Shown piece by piece: positions 60,841-64,000 of a DNA stretch of 64,000 nucleotides (the first letter of the stretch is position 1; the number at the start of each line of letters is the position of its first letter). A program made the position numbers and the translations under genes. Below the pieces are notes generated by a model. That model did no database searches. It worked only from the letters and a program-made list of their open reading frames with translations, and was not told the DNA's origin. Where the stretch lies: contig JAEUWI010000008.1 of NCBI GenBank assembly GCA_016791475.1, positions 62,001-126,000 of the forward strand, read 5' to 3'. The stretch comes from Candidatus Hydrogenedentota bacterium (GTDB taxonomy: Bacteria; Hydrogenedentota; Hydrogenedentia; Hydrogenedentales; JAEUWI01).

Positions 60841-61971
60841 TCAAAACAACTTGATGTATTCGTGAAATACGAAAAGTCTATTCCGCTGCTGGCCAGTGAT
60901 TTCGGCGAGGATACCTTTTTCAACAAAAGCCTGGACGAGGTCGTTGGCGGCTTTGGCCGACAGGCCGGTCATGCTTTGTACATCCTTCACGGCGACCACG
61001 GGTCGCTTGAACAGTTGAGACAGGAGTTCCATCCCGACTGTGGCGCGTCTTCCTAAGGTCATGATGCGGCCTTTTTCGGTGGACTCTTTCAGCTTAATGA
61101 TCCGTTGCAGGGTCACGACGGCCGCATCGGCGGTCTCGGCAACGCCGGTCAGGAAGAACCTGATCCACTGCGCAAGATCATCTTTGGTGCGGACCCCGGT
61201 GAGGTTGTCGTAGTAGAGCGATTTGTTGTGCTCGAAGAAATCGGAAAGATAGAGCATCGGCTTGTCGAGTACCCCGCTGGAAACGAGATAGAGGGTGATG
61301 AGCAGTCGCCCGATGCGCCCATTACCATCCAGGAAGGGGTGGATCGTTTCAAACTGGTAGTGGACGATGGCAATCCGCACGAGGTGCGGCACCTTGATAT
61401 CCGTATTGTGAAGAAAGCGCTCCAAGTCCGTCATAAGATCGGGAACCTCGGTGTGTAGCGGAGGTATGAAGGCGGCATCGGACGGACTGGTGCCGCCGAT
61501 CCAGTTTTGTGAGGTGCGGAATTCCCCCGGACTCTTGTGCTCGCCCCGCGCGCTGGCGAGGATGACCTGGTGCGCGTTGCGGATGAGTCGGTTCGACAGG
61601 GGAAGTGTTTTCAGCTCATCCAGGGCGGAGTTCATGGCGGCCACATAGTTGTTGACCTCGCGCCAATCATCGCGCCGTTCCGGGTTGATGTCCTCTTCGT
61701 TGATGAGTGCCTCTTCCATCGTGGTCTGGGTGCCCTCGATGCTGCTGGACTCGACTGCTTCCTTGATTGTGTGCATGCGAATGAACCTGTCGGTGTCCGG
61801 CACGAGACGGGAGAAGGAGTTCAATTCGCCCAACTTCAGCGAGGCCCGCTCAAGCAGTTCGTTGATGGCGTCATCGGTCCAGACAAAGCCATGGTTGATT
61901 TTCTCAGGCACGAAGTAGCGATAAGCGTAGCCCTTCCGGTAGGCGCCCGCCTTAAAGTTCTTGATGTCCAT
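60841..61971 (-). CDS. Fic family protein (AMPylase-type)
   Basis: 376 residues. The Fic active site HPFLDGNGRIGR (~200-211) is complete, with catalytic His and the nucleotide-binding loop. The inhibitory helix motif SSSIEGT lies near 75, as in class II (N-terminally inhibited) Fic proteins. A C-terminal winged helix (VKDVQSMTGLSAKAANDLVQ) suggests DNA binding. GGGGAA precedes the ATG at 61971. It is not preceded by an antitoxin gene. The gene is enclosed by direct repeats of the activator's 3' end. Confidence 0.92.
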   Translation of the reverse strand: MDIKNFKAGAYRKGYAYRYFVPEKINHGFVWTDDAINELLERASLKLGELNSFSRLVPDTDRFIRMHTIKEAVESSSIEGTQTTMEEALINEEDINPERRDDWREVNNYVAAMNSALDELKTLPLSNRLIRNAHQVILASARGEHKSPGEFRTSQNWIGGTSPSDAAFIPPLHTEVPDLMTDLERFLHNTDIKVPHLVRIAIVHYQFETIHPFLDGNGRIGRLLITLYLVSSGVLDKPMLYLSDFFEHNKSLYYDNLTGVRTKDDLAQWIRFFLTGVAETADAAVVTLQRIIKLKESTEKGRIMTLGRRATVGMELLSQLFKRPVVAVKDVQSMTGLSAKAANDLVQAFVEKGILAEITGQQRNRLFVFHEYIKLF

Positions 61972-61999
61972 GTGCTTCCCCAAAGTAAAATAGGATTTG

Positions 62000-62035
62000 C
62001 TTTATTTTACTTTATTGTAATTAAGTAAAATAAAG
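62000..62035 (-). promoter_or_regulatory. inverted repeat in the fic promoter, probable operator
   Basis: Perfect 13-nt arms CTTTATTTTACTT (62000-62012) and AAGTAAAATAAAG (62023-62035) with a 10-nt AT-rich spacer. A third AAGTAAAATA half-site lies at 61983-61992 next to the start codon. The C-terminal winged helix of the Fic protein would be a candidate binder. Confidence 0.65.
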
Positions 62036-62085
62036 AAAATCCAAATTTACTCTCCTTAATCCTGAGTTGATTCGTGAAATCTCCT

Positions 62086-62167
62086 GGCGGCGCCGCGAAG
62101 CTGCTGGGGATGAAAACCTACAACGCTCGCCTCAAGGATGAAGGCAATGGGGATCGCGCGGGAGTAA
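62086..62167 (+). pseudogene. duplicated 3' end of the sigma-54 activator gene
   Basis: About 85% identical by eye to 60681-60761. It reads GGAAKLLGMK and then shifts frame through one extra base. With the intact 3' end it forms direct repeats on both sides of the fic gene. Confidence 0.8.
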
Positions 62168-62274
62168 GCAGCGATGACCTGTCTGCGTCTTGTCCCTGCC
62201 TTATACTTATGATAGCATTCGAGTGGTCAATCTGCGGTGTTCCGACGGCGGTTGTGACCAATTTGGAGGCAACT

Positions 62275-62538
62275 ATGAATGCGGCACATCCTTCTATCGA
62301 GGGCATCACGTTCGTCACGTCACCCGAGGGGCACCGATTTGAGCGGACCCAGTTGCGGGCCTTCGTCGTGGCCATAACTCTCGGCGGGATATGCTGGTAT
62401 GGGTATCCCGCAACGAACGAAGCGTGGGCCGAAATAGTTTTTCAGACGATTATTTTTCTGGTCCCCTTTCTTGGGCTGAGCTATGCGTACAACACGTGGG
62501 AGCGGGATGCGACGTTTCGAGGCGACGTAGAAGTCTAG
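62275..62538 (+). CDS. truncated membrane protein of the PH-like family (paralogue 3)
   Basis: 87 residues. HPSIEGITFVTSPEGHRFER matches the start of the proteins at 45954 and 48682, followed by two membrane helices (LRAFVVAITLGGICWYGYPA; IVFQTIIFLVPFLGLSYAYN). The PH-like domain and last helix are missing. The C-terminal DATFRGDVEV codons overlap the antisense DUF1016 remnant. GGAGG precedes the ATG. It is probably non-functional. Confidence 0.65.
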   Translation: MNAAHPSIEGITFVTSPEGHRFERTQLRAFVVAITLGGICWYGYPATNEAWAEIVFQTIIFLVPFLGLSYAYNTWERDATFRGDVEV

Positions 62539-62815
62539 CTTTCCCGCGAACTCCGGGATGAACTTGACGGGTTTCGGCTCCACCACCACGTGGCGGTGGA
62601 GGCGAAGCCCGTGCCCAATTCCAGGAGGAATCGCGTCAGGTGGTCCAGCAGGGCATTTTCCAGTTCCCGTTCGTCGTAGCGCTCGGTCAACGTGAGGAAA
62701 TCGAAGGTACAGGGGTCTTTCAGCGTTTCGCGGGCCAGGTCGGGCAGGGGCGCGGGCAGGGTGGCCTCAGAATTGGCGACGGTTCCGTCCTTCGCGGAGG
62801 TGGGGGCCGCTCTCG
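62510..62815 (-). pseudogene. DUF1016/YhcG gene remnant
   Basis: The minus strand reads NSEATLPAPLPDLARETLKD, then PCTFDFLTLTERYDERELEN and FLLELGTGFA, which align with residues ~205-275 of the DUF1016 protein at 5624-6796. After about 25 missing codons it continues in another frame as PVKFIPEFAGKLDFYVAS. Both termini are lost. It overlaps the truncated end of paralogue 3. Confidence 0.8.
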
Positions 62816-62937
62816 CTCTGGTAAGTCAGGACGGTTGTCAACTATCAACTATCGACGATTTCGGGTTACAATAGGGAAGTCCGAACCCACTCCCTGATTT
62901 GGTGTCTAAGTCTGTAGCTGGTGGAGCGAAAGCGCTC

Positions 62938-63540
62938 GTGGAACTACTCGAAGAAACCCGCAAATCGTCCGACGCGGAACTTGTGGAAGCCTGCCTGAGA
63001 GGCGAAGAAAAGGCTTTTGATGAGTTGCTGCGCCGCTACAAGGATCGGGTGTATAACGTGGTCTACCGCTATCTCGGCCATCGCGAGGACAGTCTGGACG
63101 CGTCGCTGGAGGTGTTTGTCCGAGCTTACCGGAATCTGGACACGTATCAGGGCCATGCTCAGGTCTATACCTGGCTCTACAGTATCGCCGCGAATGTGTG
63201 CCGAAACCGGCTGCGCGACCGGAGCCGGAAGGGACGAAACATGGGCGTGTCGTATGAGGCGCTGGCGGAGGAGTCGCCCGGCGTGGCCCAGCAGGCGACC
63301 GCAAGCAACGTGTCGCCAAGCCACCTGGCCCAGAAGCGCGAGCTGGACGAGGGCCTGCGCCTCTGCCTGGATGGATTGCCGGAGACGTACCGTATGGCCT
63401 TTATACTCCGGACTTTTGACAATTTGAGTTATACCGATATCGCCGCGTCCTCCGATTGCCCCGAGGGCACCGTGAAATCGCGGCTGAATCAGGCCCGAAA
63501 GCTGCTCAAAGAATGCCTTTCCCGCCGCGGATTGTTGTAA
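62938..63540 (+). CDS. ECF-type RNA polymerase sigma factor
   Basis: About 200 residues with sigma region 2 (DELLRRYKDRVYNVVYRYLG, then SLEVFVRAYRNLDTYQG and TWLYSIAANVCRNRLRD) and region 4 (LPETYRMAFILRTFDNLSYT, then CPEGTVKSRLNQARKLLKE). The frame is open from a TTG at 62899; the GTG at 62938 has GGAG upstream and is preferred, but the start is uncertain. A gene for an HC2-type anti-sigma factor starts 41 nt downstream, the usual arrangement for an envelope or stress-response ECF system. The target promoters are unknown. Confidence 0.9.
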   Translation: MELLEETRKSSDAELVEACLRGEEKAFDELLRRYKDRVYNVVYRYLGHREDSLDASLEVFVRAYRNLDTYQGHAQVYTWLYSIAANVCRNRLRDRSRKGRNMGVSYEALAEESPGVAQQATASNVSPSHLAQKRELDEGLRLCLDGLPETYRMAFILRTFDNLSYTDIAASSDCPEGTVKSRLNQARKLLKECLSRRGLL

Positions 63541-63581
63541 CGGAAATCAAAACGGGATTGCCCCAAAAATAAGCACCGACC

Positions 63582-64000
63582 ATGCCCCTGGAATGCGACC
63601 AAATACGGAATGAATTCTCCGCCCTGCTCGACAATGAGCTGAACCCGGAAGACCGGGAACTGGTGGAGGAGCATCTTTCCGACTGTTCGGAGTGCCTCCG
63701 GGAGCTTCACGGCTACAAGGTCGTATCCGACGCCTACCGCTATCATCACCCGGTGAAGGCCCCCGAGGATTTCGAGGCGCGGTTTCATGCGGCCATTGCG
63801 CCCATCGGGCGCAAGCGCAACCACAACTGGCAGCGTTGGACGCTGGCCGCCGCCGCAGGCTTCACGCTGATTGCGGGCCTCGCGTTCTGGCAGTCTCAGT
63901 TCACCCTGAAGCAATCCGCCATTTCGGAGCTCGCCCTGAACTCCCCCGCGCCGGAATCGCCGCCGCCCGCGGACGCGCCCCGGGCGATGAGGTTCCAGGC
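63582..64000 (+). CDS. anti-sigma factor with zinc-finger HC2 domain, 3' end cut by window
   Basis: The frame is open from the ATG at 63582 to the window end (139 codons). The zinc-binding anti-sigma motif HX3CX2C appears as EEHLSDCSECLREL (~31-44). A membrane helix WTLAAAAGFTLIAGLAFW lies at about 86-103, so the sensor domain after it would be periplasmic. It should hold the sigma factor encoded upstream at the membrane. Confidence 0.9.
   Translation, partial: MPLECDQIRNEFSALLDNELNPEDRELVEEHLSDCSECLRELHGYKVVSDAYRYHHPVKAPEDFEARFHAAIAPIGRKRNHNWQRWTLAAAAGFTLIAGLAFWQSQFTLKQSAISELALNSPAPESPPPADAPRAMRFQ

Noticed and set aside
1-64000. tRNA genes, rRNA genes, diversity-generating retroelement or retron
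   Set aside because: No tRNA-like cloverleaf, rRNA sequence or reverse transcriptase motif was recognised on either strand, although this was by reading and not by a covariance search.

Overview
The window looks like a chromosomal segment from a GC-rich environmental bacterium, most probably candidate phylum Hydrogenedentota or a PVC-type relative (Planctomycetota/Lentisphaerota). This is inferred from gene content, not from a marker gene. The supporting content is a type IV pilin-like DUF1559 protein with an H-X9-DG-type motif, two Tat-exported Gfo/Idh/MocA oxidoreductases, several secreted glycosidase-type proteins, two sigma-54 activators, and many short-period intergenic repeats. No tRNA, rRNA, CRISPR array or phage structural gene was found.

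Layout. 1-2.8 kb: a phosphodiesterase-type hydrolase (cut by the window edge) whose translation start abuts an IS1380-family element. 2.9-5.6 kb: a histidine kinase and a two-receiver response regulator. 5.6-9.1 kb: a minus-strand phospholipid operon (CDP-alcohol phosphotransferase fragment, cdsA, plsC) ending in a DUF1016/YhcG nuclease-like gene; the first gene lost its 5' end to a second IS (9.0-10.7 kb). 10.8-13.7 kb: an accessory island in which three degenerate copies of the 3' end of an MmeI-like DNA methyltransferase gene bracket a nuclease-like gene and a membrane-protein gene. 13.7-16.9 kb: a minus-strand set of lipoprotein, papain-like protease and small helical protein. 17.4-24.2 kb: an FHA-GAF-sigma54 activator and small metabolic or membrane genes. 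24.9-30.6 kb: a secreted set that looks dedicated to polysaccharides (propeller-like protein, GHL10-like glycosidase, beta-helix protein, six-hairpin glycosidase). 30.9-36.7 kb: a nitrilase, a Ski2-like helicase fused to an OmpR-type winged helix, a DUF456 protein and the DUF1559 pilin-like protein. 37.6-49.3 kb: a secreted protein of unknown role, a DUF89 protein, a Gfo/Idh oxidoreductase, a GNAT, a propeller-phosphoesterase lipoprotein, a GH127-like protein and two related small membrane proteins. 49.4-56.3 kb: RhuM, a second Gfo/Idh oxidoreductase, an M20 dipeptidase and a copper P-type ATPase. 56.3-62.5 kb: HicB with a frameshifted HicA; a thioredoxin / AhpD-like / alpha-beta hydrolase operon facing its probable sigma-54 activator; then a Fic cassette. 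62.9-64 kb: an ECF sigma factor and an HC2-type anti-sigma factor (cut by the window end).

Three themes stand out. First, accessory genes are twice found bracketed by direct repeats of a neighbour's 3' end (methyltransferase at 10.8-13.6 kb, sigma-54 activator at 60.7-62.2 kb). Second, intergenic DNA is unusually rich in structured repeats: a family of 9-nt-period arrays at five loci, REP-like hairpins with compensatory base changes, and MITE-like inverted-repeat elements. Third, the 57.0-60.8 kb locus is a readable regulon, with an activator gene, three copies of a 10-bp palindrome and a near-consensus -24/-12 promoter.
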